From NCBI GenBank assembly GCA_963693085.1, contig OY856409.1, forward strand, positions 502,418,303 to 502,482,302: 64,000 nucleotides of DNA, read 5' to 3'. Under the pieces are notes generated by a model. It had not been told where the DNA came from, did not search any database, and saw only the letters and a list, made by a program, of their open reading frames with translations. Below are positions 34,327 through 46,300 of this stretch, in pieces. Every line of letters begins with the position of its first letter. Within the stretch, counting starts at the first letter, position 1. Source of the stretch: Alisma plantago-aquatica. Taxonomy: Eukaryota; Streptophyta; Magnoliopsida; Alismatales; Alismataceae. The translations under genes and the position numbers were made by a program.

Positions 34327-34924
34327 TGTAACATCCCTGACCTGGATTATGGCCTAACCCTAGAAGTTTTGCTTAAGTAAGTTGTTTAAAAATTTGTTTT
34401 AATATTTTGAAAAGTAATTAAGACTCTTGTAGAGTTTAAATTTCAAGTTTGAGCTTTTTTGCAAACTGTTTGTGCATTATATGATAGTTTGGGCATAAAG
34501 TGCAAGTTACCCAAGATGAGGGGCTATATTGCAAAATGTCACATGTTGAATGTACCTCATGTGTTCTAGCATAATAAGAGAGAGAATGATGTTAAAGGAT
34601 GGCTTGTGGAAAGCCTAAATTCCAAGTTGTAGCTTGTTTGAATAATGATAGTGCATCGTGCACCAATTTTGGTACAAATTGTAATTTACCCATAATGTGG
34701 GGTTAATATGCAAATTACCACCTCTAGAGTGTCCCTACTACCTCCTAGTATCATTTAGAGGATACATAAAGAATTAGGCACCATGTTTGAATCATTTGGG
34801 AATGATGGTAATCTTGGTGATGAAATGACCAAGAAAAAGGGTTGAATTTGAAAGCTTAACTTGAGTTGTATCAAGTTGAAAAGCTTATATATGAGTGCCT
34901 ATCAGCCATGGAGCCCAAGGAGGT

Positions 34925-35710
34925 GTCCCATATCGTTCTATGAACTTTTGGCAAATACCATATCGTGCAAAGCACCTCAAGGAGGTGAGTTGTGTCGGGC
35001 TACAACTTCCTTAGTAAAATGGTGACGGGTTGTGCATAAAGTGATGAATTAATTAATATATTTTATTCAAAAGGATATGTAATGGCCGAATCTTTATCTC
35101 CAAATGATCATCAACTGTTTTTCATGTCAAGATAAATGTTATGCATGCATTTACACGTGTCACCCATGCATGGACACGTGGCACCTACTAGCTCAAAATG
35201 TTGACACCTCATTTTTACCTTTCTTCATGTGCAACAAGTATATATACCCCTAGTTTCACCCTTAAGTGAAATTTTTCGACCCTTACCACCCTCCTACCTT
35301 GTGGTATCGTGCATGGGGCTCTTGTATCGTGCAGGAGAGTAAGCATATCGTGCATAGGCCCTTGGATATTGCCCATAGCAAAAGCATATCGACCAAGTAG
35401 GTGAAATTGGCCATATAAGGTGATATCGGCCAATAGGGTGAAAAGTTGAGTGCCATATCGTGCAAGTGAGTGCCATATCGTGAAAGTGAGTGACATATCG
35501 TGCAAGAGGGTTGGCATATAGTGCAATGGCACAAGGATATCATGCATAGGCCTTGGGTATCGGCCATACCATGTTGATATTGTCCATAGCAAGTTGATAT
35601 CGGCCAATTGAAGTGATTTTGGCCACAAGTGAGGGGGTATCGGCCACAAGCAAGGTTGTGTCGGCCAAGAGGAAGTTCATATCGCCCAAGAGTGGTGGGG
35701 TGTCGGCCAA
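34925..35710 (-). repeat. TATCGKSCA motif array around the TATA box of LTR-C
   Basis: About 20 copies of TATCGTGCA, TATCGGCCA or TGTCGGCCA at 20-50 bp spacing, mostly at 35305-35710 downstream of the TATA box. Read on the minus strand these are TGSMCGATA, the same consensus as the array in LTR-A but in opposite orientation to transcription. The 3' LTR copy is at about 43930-44745. Confidence 0.85.
35239..35246 (+). promoter_or_regulatory. TATA box of LTR-C
   Basis: AAGTATATATACCCC, conserved at 44246-44253 in the 3' LTR. The motif array starts about 65 bp downstream. Confidence 0.65.
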
Positions 35711-38512
35711 GGAGCTAAGGAACTCAAAACGTAACCCTAAGGTGAGGCAATGATCATCTTCAACATTGGATTGAAGCATGAATTTAGGGTTTTGATCTTG
35801 TTTTCTTTTCTTCTTCACCAATTGCTTATCCATGGTGATTCTTTGCATATAGAGGAGTTTTGAAGTTCATATTCAAACTTATGAACGTGGATCTTTGGAG
35901 CTTGGAGCTTTGAAGTTGTTCTTGACGCGGGTTATTTAACTTGAACCCAATTATATTATTATGTACCTTCAATTCTGCCATACTTGTTGAACTACTTGCA
36001 ATTCATTTTCTCTTGAATAATTGCTGAACCTTTGAGTTATAAAAGATTCATGGGACTGTGGTCCATGACTTATAATAGTAATAACAAGGATCTTGAGGTT
36101 GATAATGATGACATCATCAGTATCGTGCAAAAGCACACAAGCACACACCTTCAACCCGATATGGAAAAGTAACTCTAGTTTACTTGGAAATCGATAATGG
36201 TGTACATTGGTTTGTACTTAGGGTTGATAGTGGTTCAAACAGTTGTCTAGACTGTCACTTAACCCATGATAAAGGGAAGGTTGTGGCCATAAAGGTTTGA
36301 AGAAGTCAAGCACTCAACCACACACCTTTAACCCGATATGGGCTAAGTAAGTAGGCATACACTTCTAAAATGATATGGTGTGGAAGTACCTTAAATTGCA
36401 ATATACTTGATGGAGAAACACATGGAGTGTTTTATATCAAGTCATACATTGAGTAGTATGGAGTTTAATGATTAATGATTAAGTAGGCTAATGTACCTTG
36501 AAGGAAAGGTTGAGCCAACTTAATAAAGTGTGAAGTGATTAACATCCTAGAGAGGATGAGAGAGAAACTCATACTTGTGAACCAAACATGTACTGTGCAT
36601 TTATTAATGTTTCTAATATGTGTAAAGTATGAATTAGGGTTTGGTCCTTGATAATGTGATCTTGAAACCCTAATTAATAAAGAATGGGAAACCCTAACCC
36701 TAATAAGGAAATAGTGGTGTTACCCTTATTTTGCATGGTGTTGATATGTAATTAAGATGGTTGTTATCATGTATACTAACCATGCAGGTATCATGATATG
36801 ATGAGCATAGCCAGGTATGAGCTATGATGTTTATTTGATAAATATATTTAATGGGCCTTGTGAACCATGTGAGATGCTTGTGTAATAAGTATCATGTATA
36901 CCTTGGTCAGATGACCCAGGGGTATTAGTTACCTAGTAAGTGGTAATTGTGTTCTGTGATGAACTAAGGGTTTGAATACCCAGATTTGGTAATCATGATG
37001 ATGATAATGTCAAGGGATGAGAATTCCCAGTAATGAAATAAGGGATTGAGATCCTAAATGTTATGTATGTTTTAAAGATTTAAAAAGTACTTGATACATG
37101 TATTACATCTTTCTTTGTAGCATTTGTCATAATAAATGTTTGAAAAATTGACTGATGCTAAAAGAATATGGTAATGCACTTAATTAATAAAGTGGAATCT
37201 TATCATGTAGAGCCCTGACCATAGATCCATCATCGTCGGCAGCTGGTGATGGTGAAATAGGTTTTCCCACGGGATCTGTTGGAGATCACATATTTTTGAA
37301 TATGCGGGGGTGATGGGCGAAAATATCCGTACGCCCTAATGGAGGAATTGATGTGAGATAAACATTAAATCTCTCAATCCTTCATTATAGATGTCGGGAT
37401 GGATGTATCACGAATCTCCTGATGATGATTTATGCCGGATCGATGTGAGATAAACATTAAATCTCTCGATGCCGAAGGAGTGCAGCCGCCGTTGTAGCTC
37501 TATAGCAAAGTTGCCAGTATACCCTGGAAAGCTATGTAAGCAGTTGACATGGTCCTGCTTGTGGTCTCACACTGACCGAGATGGTAGAGGTCTTGGAAGC
37601 CGGCTCTTCCATTGATCTTGTATGGTACTGATTTTGACTTCGCAATGGTCGGTTGGAGTATGAGCGGTATACCTCATCTCCTCAGGGCATAAGTGTGATT
37701 GAAAAATGTAAATCAGCCGTGTAGCATATTTGCTTAAGGATGAAATACGGAAATCATTGGTTGATGTTGCATTACTTAATGTATCCTAAATGGATAAATG
37801 TTACACGTGTTCTTTATATTCCTTATTAAAATGAATAGATGATTTACTGTTTTATCATATATGACTGCAATGCTTCAAAAGATGATATTGCTCTATTCTT
37901 CTTAAACAGTGTTTGAATTTTGTTAATTAATGTAAATGAATCCTCTGCTCAGTTTTATACTATTTAACTGTGATAATAATATGGTCGGCGGAGAGTTATA
38001 TCTCTCGTTGGGACAATTACAATTGTCTCACCCCCGTGGGATCCAAATTTTTAGGTGGACGCGGACGAGGAGGTAGGAACTATACAGTAGAGGGAGGACA
38101 ACAACATCAGGAGCAGCAGTAACATCTCAGGTTGAGTTACTGTCTGTCATGTCATGTAGATATGAGTCCTATGTGTCGTATCTGTACTCTCAGGTCCTTG
38201 GAGTCAGTACTTAGTGGTTTTATGATCGATCTGAGATTTTGGCTTGTATGCCTCGATGTTTTATGTTGCTCGTGTATAGTTTGGTAAAGCAATTTTTGTA
38301 TATATTCCTCGAGATGAGATGGTACATGGTGTGTACAATGTAAACCTTAATGTATGAAGTACTTTGGTTCTCTTCTTAAGAGTTTTCTGGAAATGGAACT
38401 CCTTGCAAATGGTTTTAATTTTTAGTGATTTTTTTTTAATCCGCTGCTTATAGTAATTCCGCAATTAGTTACTGGTGATGATTTGATTTGTGCTCGGATC
38501 ATCACAAAGTTT

Positions 38513-38524
38513 TGGTATCATAGC
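38513..38524 (+). other. Primer binding site of element C (one mismatch)
   Basis: TGGTATCATAGC, six bases after the 5' LTR. It matches the tRNA-Met-type site of element A except for T in place of G at position 9. Confidence 0.88.
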
Positions 38525-38641
38525 TTAAGGTTCGCTGAGTCTACAGAGACATAGGATTAAGGTCGTTGAGTCTGTTCTAGTGTCTTCTAGTTTATCTGAT
38601 AGTGACTTCTGCTCATATAGGAGAAGAAGTAAAGCCTAAAG

Positions 38642-39445
38642 ATGGCTGGATCACACGAAGAATATGCTGCTGAAAGCAGTGTTGCTGCACCAGGAAGAGG
38701 TGCAAGGGATCATGCTAGAGAGGAGCTAGTACCTGAGAATCCCCAGCTTAACCAAGATTCAATAGAAAACCCAGCTTTTCATGCTCTGTTTGGACAGTTC
38801 ATGAATACAGTGACACATATGGCATAACTGATGCCAGCACCAGCACCTAGGGCACCAGTTCCCAATGAGGGGCATGGATCTGGTAAGACTTTTAAACGGT
38901 TACGTCGGGTAGGAGCCACTGAGTATGTCGGTACAGTTGACCCAGCAGACGCAGATTCATGTCTTACTGAGTTGGAGAAAGCCTTTAGAATCCTCAGCAT
39001 TCCAGAAACTGAGAAAGTTAAGCATGCTGTATACCTGTTGAAAGGGAGTGCTGGCCACTGGTGGGCCATTGAGGAAGAGAAACGACCAGGTGTTGAGGTC
39101 GAATGGAGAGAGTTCCAAAGAGAGTTTGTTAGTAGATACTTTCCCAAGACTTACTTGGATGAGAAAATCTCTCAGTTTGAACGGATAAGGCAAGGACCAA
39201 TGAACATTAGCGAGTATGAAGCTAAGTTTATGGAGCTTCTACGGCTTTGTCCACACATGGCCACTACAGATGAGGAGAGAATTCAGCATTTTGAGAAGGG
39301 CTTGAACGCTGATTTAACCACACCTGTATCTGCTTTAGAGAATAGAGAGAGGTTTGCCACCTTTGTGGAGTCAGTTAGGTGGATAGAAAGGTCCGTAATT
39401 GAGAAATGTCAAGCAAATAGTAAGAAAGTGTATACACAATTCTAA
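38642..39445 (+). pseudogene. gag: Element C gag (capsid part)
   Basis: It starts MAGSHEEYAAESS, aligned with the gag start of element A. A TAA at 38825-38827 interrupts after 61 codons; the same frame resumes with APRAPVPNEGHGSGKTFKRL and runs through FRILSIPETEKVKH, GSAGHWWAIEEEKRPG, FPKTYLDEKISQFERIRQG and FEKGLNADLTTP to TAA 39443-39445. Element A shows that both should be sense codons. Family role: particle assembly and RNA packaging. Confidence 0.88.
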
Positions 39446-40450
39446 GGACAGAGGTTCGAAAATTTTAAGAAACCAAGGTTTTCTGCACCAATAGCACCAC
39501 AGAGGTTTAGTGCTCAGACACAGTGGACGTCCAACAAGGGTAGAGGTCGTAGTCTACCGCCAAGTAGAGCCCAAAGTTCAGCATCAATGTCAGTAACATG
39601 ACCATCTAGGCCGAGATGGGAAAACCTAAGCTGCTTCCAATGTGGGAAGCCAGGACACCTGATGAAGGATTGCCTATTTGGAGACAGGAATGTAACCCAA
39701 TCACCGAGGCAGAGTCAACAAGGCTCTCAGAGGCGATAGTTTAGCAGTGGCACACGAGGACATGGACAGGAATCGCAAGCTGGTTCATCTTCACCCGATA
39801 ACAGGACGTACAACCGGCAACCACCAACGGCGAGATTCTATGCTATGAATCAGCCAGAGGCAGTGGTCAACCCACGAGTCGTGACAGGTCAGATGGAATT
39901 ATTTCATTCTGATATGTCTTCATCCTGCTTTGTATCTGTTTTGATTGATCCGGGTGCTACACATTCCTTTATCACTCGAGAAGTGATTCATGACTGCAAT
40001 ATGACTGTCAATCGTAGAACGGATAACATGTTATTAGAAACTCCATTAGTCGGATCTGCGGTGTTGCGGGAGGTATGTTCTCCCTGTGTTCTTTCCTTTT
40101 TAGAACACAACATTCAGGTGGATCTTATACCACTTGATATGCATGGGTTTGACATAATTATTGGGATGGACACCCTAGAAAAGTATAAGGTTATCTTGGA
40201 TTGTGGTTCCAAGAAAGCTATGTTCACAGATAATGGTGATACATGGGTCTTTCAGGGGGACAGAAAGATTCTTCCAACCTGTCTAGTGTCAGCTATGGTA
40301 GCAGAAAAGTTGATGAGACAAGGATTCTTTGCATTCTTGGCACATGTGGTAGATACCAGAGTAGAGAGTCCTAATCTTTCTAGAGTTCCAATTGTTAGGG
40401 AGTTTGAGGATGTGTTTCCCGAAGAACTTCCAGATGTTCCTCCACCCTGA
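39446..40450 (+). pseudogene. Element C nucleocapsid zinc knuckle, protease and RT linker
   Basis: Same frame as gag. GQRFENFKKPRFSAP, stop TGA 39599-39601, CCHC knuckle CFQCGKPGHLMKDC (39632-39673), stop TAG 39737-39739, then an open 200-codon run from MNQPEAVVNPRVVTGQMELF. The protease motif is intact here, LIDPGATHSFI, followed by IPLDMHGFDIIIGMDTLEKY. After LAHVVDTRVESPNL comes FEDVFPEELPDVPPP and TGA 40448-40450, where element A reads PPPREIDF. Confidence 0.88.
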
Positions 40451-41569
40451 GAGATTGATTTTGAGATTAATCAAATCCCAGGTACGCAACCTATAGCTCA
40501 AACACCTTATAGGATGGCGCCAGCTGAGATGGCAGAACTTAAGAAACAGTTACAGGAGTTGCTTGAGAAAGGTTTGATTCGACCAAGTACTTCTCCGTGG
40601 GGTGCTCCGGTTCTTTTTGTTAAAAAGAAAGATGGGTCTATGAGATTATGCATAGTCTATAGACAGCTTAACAAGGTGACGATTAAGAACAAATATCCTC
40701 TGCCAAGGATAGATGATCTATTTGACCAGTTGCGTGGTGCAACAGTATTCTCTAAGATAGATTTAAGGTCAGGATATCATCAGTTACGTATCAAGGAGAG
40801 TGACATACCTAAGTCAGCCTTTAGGACAAGGTATGGTCATTATGATTTTGTAGTTATGTCGTTTGGACTAACTAATGCACCAACTGCATTCATGGAGCTG
40901 ATGAATAGAATCTTCCGGCCATTCCTTGATCAGTTTGTAGTATTCTTCATAGACGACATCCTGATATACAGTAGAGATGGTCAACAACATGAACAACACC
41001 TTCGTCAAGCCTTGACTTTGTTGAGACAACACAAGCTATATGCTAAGTTTAGCAAGTGCGAGTTTTGGTTGTCAGAAGTGTCTTTTCTTGGACATGTTAT
41101 CTCTGCTTCAGGTATTCGTGTTGATCCACAGAAAGTGGAATCTGTGTTAGAGTGGGAACAACCTAAGACATCGACTGAGATTCGTAGTTTCTTAGGCCTG
41201 GCAGGTTATTATAGAAAGTTTATTAAAGAATTCAATTCTATAGCCTTACCCCTAACCAAGTTGACCAGGAAGGAAGTTCCTTTTGTCTGGAATGACAAGT
41301 GTCAGCATTCTTTCCAGTTGTTGAAAGAAAGGTTGACCAGTGCACCTGTGTTAACTTTACCTGAGCAGGGAAAGGGATACATTGTTTTCTGTGATGCCTC
41401 CAAGAATGGTCTAGGATGTGTACTGATGCAGAGTAATCATGTAGTTTCTTTTGCTTCCCGACAACTTAAGAAACACGAGGAAAATTATCTAACACATGAT
41501 CTAGAATTAGCTGTAGTGGTTCACGCGTTGAAGATCTGGAGACATTATCTCTATGGAGAAACATTCTAG
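40451..41569 (+). pseudogene. Element C reverse transcriptase and RNase H (first part)
   Basis: [20 protein letters not shown] leads into [47 protein letters not shown] (Ser in place of the usual Pro), catalytic [22 protein letters not shown]. RNase H follows with [16 protein letters not shown] and [20 protein letters not shown] up to YLYGETF and TAG 41567-41569, where element A has [10 protein letters not shown] see no loss of a catalytic Asp in this stretch. Confidence 0.92.
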
Positions 41570-42181
41570 ATTTTCACAGACCATAAGAACTTAAAGTATA
41601 TCTTCTCACAATACGAGTTGAATATGAGACAACGCCGCTGGATGGAGTTAATCAAGGACTACGATTGTACAATTGATTATCATCCAGGAAAAGCTAATGT
41701 AGTGGCAGATGCACTAAGTAGAAAATCATCATCGCCAACCATAGATAAAGCACATTTGAACACTTTAGTGTGCTTTAAATGAGATATGCTTGTCTCATTG
41801 AGGCAAAACAATGTACATCTTAAAGTATCTTTGTTAGCTGGACTGTTAGCTGAGATGCAAGTGAGGCCTACTCTGAAAAAACAGATCAAAGAGGCACAAC
41901 AAGATGATACTGTGATTCAGCAGATCAGGTCAGAGTATGGCAGTGATAAACGGGATGGGTTTCATGAGTCAGAGGATGAGGTAGTATGTTACCATGGTAG
42001 GATGGTAGTACCTAATGCCAATGACTTGAGGAAGTTAGTCATGGAGGAAGCTCATTCATCCATGTATGCAATGCATCCAGGGAGTACCAAAATGTATCAT
42101 AACTTAAAAGATATGTATTGGTGGCCTGGTTTGAAGAAAGATGTAGCTGAGTTTGTTATGCGGTGTCCAGTGTGTCAGTAG
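41570..42181 (+). pseudogene. Element C RNase H end and integrase zinc domain
   Basis: [20 protein letters not shown] and [20 protein letters not shown] close RNase H. A TGA at 41780-41782 interrupts before DMLVSLRQNNVHLKVSLLAG. The HHCC zinc module follows: HSSMYAMHPGSTKMY, YWWPGLKKDVAEF, CPVCQ, then TAG 42179-42181 where element A reads CQQVKAEH. Confidence 0.9.
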
Positions 42182-42814
42182 GTTAAAGCTGAACATCAGA
42201 AGCCCGCAGGAACAATGCAACCTTTACCTATACCACAGTGGAAATGGGATCACGTGACCATGGACTTTGTGGTTGGTTTACCCAGAACATCCAAGAGTCA
42301 TGATTCCATTTGGGTGATAGTTGATAGGTTGACTAAGTCAGCACATTTTCTTCCTGTCAAAACAACTTATACTGCTGAGAAACTTGCACAGATCTATATA
42401 GATGAGATAGTGCGATTACACGGGGTTCCAGCTACAATTGTATCTGATAGAGGTCCTCAGTTTACAAGTCGTTTTTGGGAACGACTACATAAAGCCTTGG
42501 GTACTCAGTTGAAGTTTAGCACATCTTTCCACCCTCAGACAGATGGGCAATCTGAAAGAACTATACAAACTTTGGAAGATTTTCTTAGAGCATGTGTTCT
42601 TCAGTTTGTAGGAAGTTGGGACATACACTTGAGCTTAATAGAGTTTGCCTACAACAACAGTTACCAGACTAGTATTGATATGGCACCATATGAAGCTTAA
42701 TATGGTAGACGGTGTAGATCTCCATTATGCTGGTATGAAACAGGGGAATACCAACTTCTGGGTCCTGAGTTAGTACAACAAACAACTGAGAAGATTAAGG
42801 TAATACAACAACAA
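42182..42814 (+). pseudogene. Element C integrase catalytic core
   Basis: VKAEHQKPAGTMQPLPIPQW, then the DDE core: MDFVVGLPRTSKSHDSIW, VSDRGPQFTSRFW and TDGQSERTIQTLEDFL. The frame runs to SYQTSIDMAPYEA and TAA 42698-42700, where element A reads EALYGRKCRS, and then continues GRRCRSPLCWYE to QQQLK. The catalytic triad is preserved. Confidence 0.92.
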
Positions 42815-43294
42815 TTGAAAGCCGCCCAGGATAGACAGAAGTCTTATGCTGACAAGCATCATAGACCCGTAGAATTCCAAGTTGGTGACAGGGTGTATCT
42901 GAAAGTCTCTCCTTGGAAAGGTGTTCTCAGATTTGGGGAAAAGGGTAAATTAGCTCCTAGATTTATGGGACCTTATCCAGTGATAGCACGGATCGGAAAG
43001 GTAGCTTATAGGTTGGAGTTGCCACCTGAGCTATATAAATTACATCCAGTGTTCCACGTATCTATGCTGAGAAAATTTCATCCCGATACAGAGTTGGTGT
43101 TGCAACCTGTAGAGGTAGAATTAAATGAGGATATATGTGGAAGGTCCAATGATGATTCTTGATAGAAGAATCAAGAAGTTGAAAAAGAAAGATATAGTTC
43201 TTGTGAAAGTTCTATGGCATCACCGTGGTATTGAAGAAGCCACATGGGAGCTAGAGGAAGAGATGAGGAGGAAGTGCCCTTCTCTTTTCTCTTG
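42815..43294 (+). pseudogene. Element C integrase C-terminus and chromodomain-like tail (frameshifted)
   Basis: KAAQDRQKSYADKHHRP, VYLKVSPWKGVLRFG, GPYPVIARIGKVAY (GPY/F), LHPVFHVSMLRKFHPDTE, then VELNEDI. A 5-nt deletion near 43135 (GACAT missing relative to the B units) shifts the frame, so this frame ends at 43162. In the other frame the tail continues as VEGPMMILDRRIKK, VKVLWHHRGIEEATWELEEE and MRRKCPSLFS with TGA at 43292-43294. The deletion sits between two AT dinucleotides and looks like slippage. Confidence 0.9.
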
Positions 43295-43295
43295 A

Positions 43296-43313
43296 GATTT
43301 CGGGGACGAAATC
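43296..43313 (+). other. Post-pol hairpin, element C
   Basis: GATTTCG, loop GGGA, CGAAATC: a 7-bp stem just after the pol stop and about 20 bp before the 3' LTR. Confidence 0.72.
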
Positions 43314-43332
43314 CTTGTTAGGGGTTGATAAT

Positions 43333-46300
43333 TGTAACATCCCTGACCTGGATTATGGCCTAACCCTAGAAGTTTTGCTTAAGTAAGTTGTTTACAAATT
43401 TGTTTTAATATTTTGAAAAGTAATTAAGACTCTTGTAGAGTTTAAATTTCAAGTTTGATCTTATTTGCAAACTGTTTGTGCATTATATGATAGTTTGGGC
43501 ATAAAGTGCAATTTACCCAAGATGAGGGGCTATATTGCAAAATGTCACATGTTGAATGTACCTCATGTGTTCTATCATAATAAGAGAGAGAATTATGTTA
43601 AAGGATGGCTTGTGGAAAGCCTAAATTCCAAGTTGTAGCTTGTTTGAATAATGTTAGTGCATTGTGCACCAATTTTGGTACAAATTGTAATTTACCCATA
43701 ATGTGGGGTTAATATGAAAATTAACACCTCTAGAGTGTCCCTACTCCCTCATAGTATCATTTAGAGGAGAGATAAATAATTAGACACCATGTTTGAATCA
43801 TTTGGGAATGATGGTAATCTTGGTGATGAAATGACCAAGAAAAAGGGCTGAATTTGAAAGCTTAACTTGAGTTGTATCAAGTTGAAAAGCTTATATATGA
43901 GTGCCTATCAGCCATGGAGCCCAAGGAGGTGTCCCATATCGTTCTATGAACTTTTGGCAAAGGCCATATCGTGCAAAGCACCTCAATGAGGTGAGTTGTG
44001 TCGGGCTACAACTTCCTTAGTAAAATGGTGACGGGTTGTGCATAAAGTGATGAATTAATTAATATATTTTATTCAAAAGGATATGTAATGGCCGAATATT
44101 TATCTCCAAATGATCCTAAACTGTTTTTCATGTCAAGATAAATGTTTATGCATGCATGTACACGTGTCACCCATGCATGGATACGTGGCACCTACTAGCT
44201 CAAAATGTTGACACCTCATTTTTACCTTTCTTCATGTGCAACAAGTATATATACCCCTAGTTTCACCCTTAAGTGAAATTTTTCGACCCTTACCACCCTC
44301 CTACCTTGTGGTATCGTGCATGGGGCTCTTTTATCGTGCAGGAGAGTAAGCATATCGTGCATAGGCCCTTGGATATTGCCCATAGCAAAAGCATATCGGC
44401 CAAGTAGGTGAAATTGGCCATATAAGGTGATATCGGCCAATAGGGTGAAAAGTTGAGTGCCATATCGTGCAAGTGAGTGCCATATCGTGAAAGTGAGTGA
44501 CATATCGTGCAAGAGGGTTGGAATATCGTGCAAGGGAACAAGGATATCGTGCATAGGCCTTGGGTATCAGCCATAAAAAGTGTATCGGCCATACCATGTT
44601 GATATTGTCCATAGCAAGTTGATATCGGCCAATTGAAGTGATTTTGGCCACAAGTGAGGGGGTATCGGCCACAAGCAAGGTTGTGTCGGCCAAGAGGAAG
44701 TTCATATCGCCCAAGAGTGGTCGGGTGTCGGCCAAGGAGCTAAGGAACTCAAAACTTAACCCTAAGGTGAGGCAATGATCATCTTCAACATTGGATTGAA
44801 GCATGAATTTAGGGTTTTGATTTTCTTTTCTTTTCTTCTTCACCAATTGCTTATCCATGGCGATTATTTGCATATAGAGGAGTTTTGAAGTTCATGTTCA
44901 ACCTTAGGAGCGTGGATCTTTGGATCTTGGAGCTTTGAAGTTGTTCTTGACGCAGGTTATATAACTTGAACCCAATTATATTATTATGTACCTTCAATTT
45001 TTCCATACTTGTTGAACTACTAGCAATTCATTTTCTCTTGAATAATTGCTGAACCTTTGAGTTATAAAAGCTTCATGGGACTGTGATCCATGACTTAGAA
45101 TAGTAAGAACAAGGATCTTGAGGTTGATAATGATGACATCATCAGTATCGTACAAAAGCACACAAGCACACACCTTCAACCCGATATGGAAAAGTAACTC
45201 TAGTTTACTTGGAAATCGATAATGGTGTACATTGGTTTGTACTTAGGGTTGATAGTGGTTCAAACAGTTGTCTAGCCTGTCACTTAACCCATGATAAAGG
45301 GAAGGTCGTGGCCATAAAGGTTTGAAGAAGTCAAGCACTCAACCACACACCTTTAACCCGATATGGGCTAAGTAAGTAGGCATACACTTCTAAAATGATA
45401 TGGTGTGGAAGTACCTTAAATTGCAATATACTTGATGGAGAAACACATGGAGTGTTTTATATCAAGTCATACATTGAGTAGTATGGAGTTTAATGATTAA
45501 TGATTAAGTAGGCTAATGTACCTTGAAGGAAAGGTTGATCCAACTTAATAAAGTGTGAAGTGATTAACATCCTAGAGAGGATGAGAGAGAAACTCATACT
45601 TGTGAACCAAACATGTAATGTGCATTTATTAATGTTTCTAATATGTGTAAAGTATGAATTAGGGTTTGGTCCTTGATAATGTCATCTTGAAACCCTAATT
45701 AATAAAGAATGAGAAACCCTAACCCTAATAAGGGAATAGTGGTGTTACCCTTATTTTGCACGGTGTTGATATGTAATTAAGATGGTTGTTATCATGTATA
45801 CTAACCATGAAGGTATCATGAGATGATGAGCATAGCTAGGTATGAGCTATGATGTTTATTTGATAAAGATATTTAATGGGCCTTGTGAGCCATGTGAGAT
45901 GCTTGTGTAACAAGTATCATGTATACCTTGGTCAGATGACCCAGGGGTATTAGTTACCTAGTAAGTGATAACTGTGTTCTGTGATGAACTAAGGGTTTGA
46001 ATACCCAGATTTGGTAATCATGATGATGATAATGTCAAGGGATGAGAATTCCCAGTAATGAAATAAGGGATTGAGATCCTAAATGTTATATATGTTTTAA
46101 AGATTTGAAAAGTACTTGATACATGTATTACATCTTTCTTTGTAGCATTTGTCATAATAAATGTTTGAAAACTTGACTGATGCTAAAAGAATATGGTAAT
46201 GCACTTAATTAATAAAGTGGAATCTTATCATGTAGAGCCCTGACCATAGATCCATCATCGTCAGCAACTGGTGATGGTGAAACAGGTTTTCCCACGGAAT

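Larger units (their letters stand above)
34327..38506 (+). repeat. 5' LTR of element C
   Basis: TGTAACATCCCTGACCTGG to GGATCATCACA, 4180 bp. The partner at 43333-47530 is 4198 bp and nearly identical by eye. A notable difference is an extra TATCAGCCATAAAAAGTG-type unit near 44567-44590 in the 3' copy. It includes a TATA box, motif arrays and an AT-rich distal half with repeated GATGAGATAAACATTAAATC-type blocks at 37350-37470. Confidence 0.94.

Noticed and set aside
35215..35848. Minus-strand frames of about 100-180 codons in LTR-C (also 44222-44873)
   Set aside because: Their words (ARYG, HDM, WPI) come from the TATCGTGCA array in a fixed register. No start context or conservation beyond the LTR duplication.
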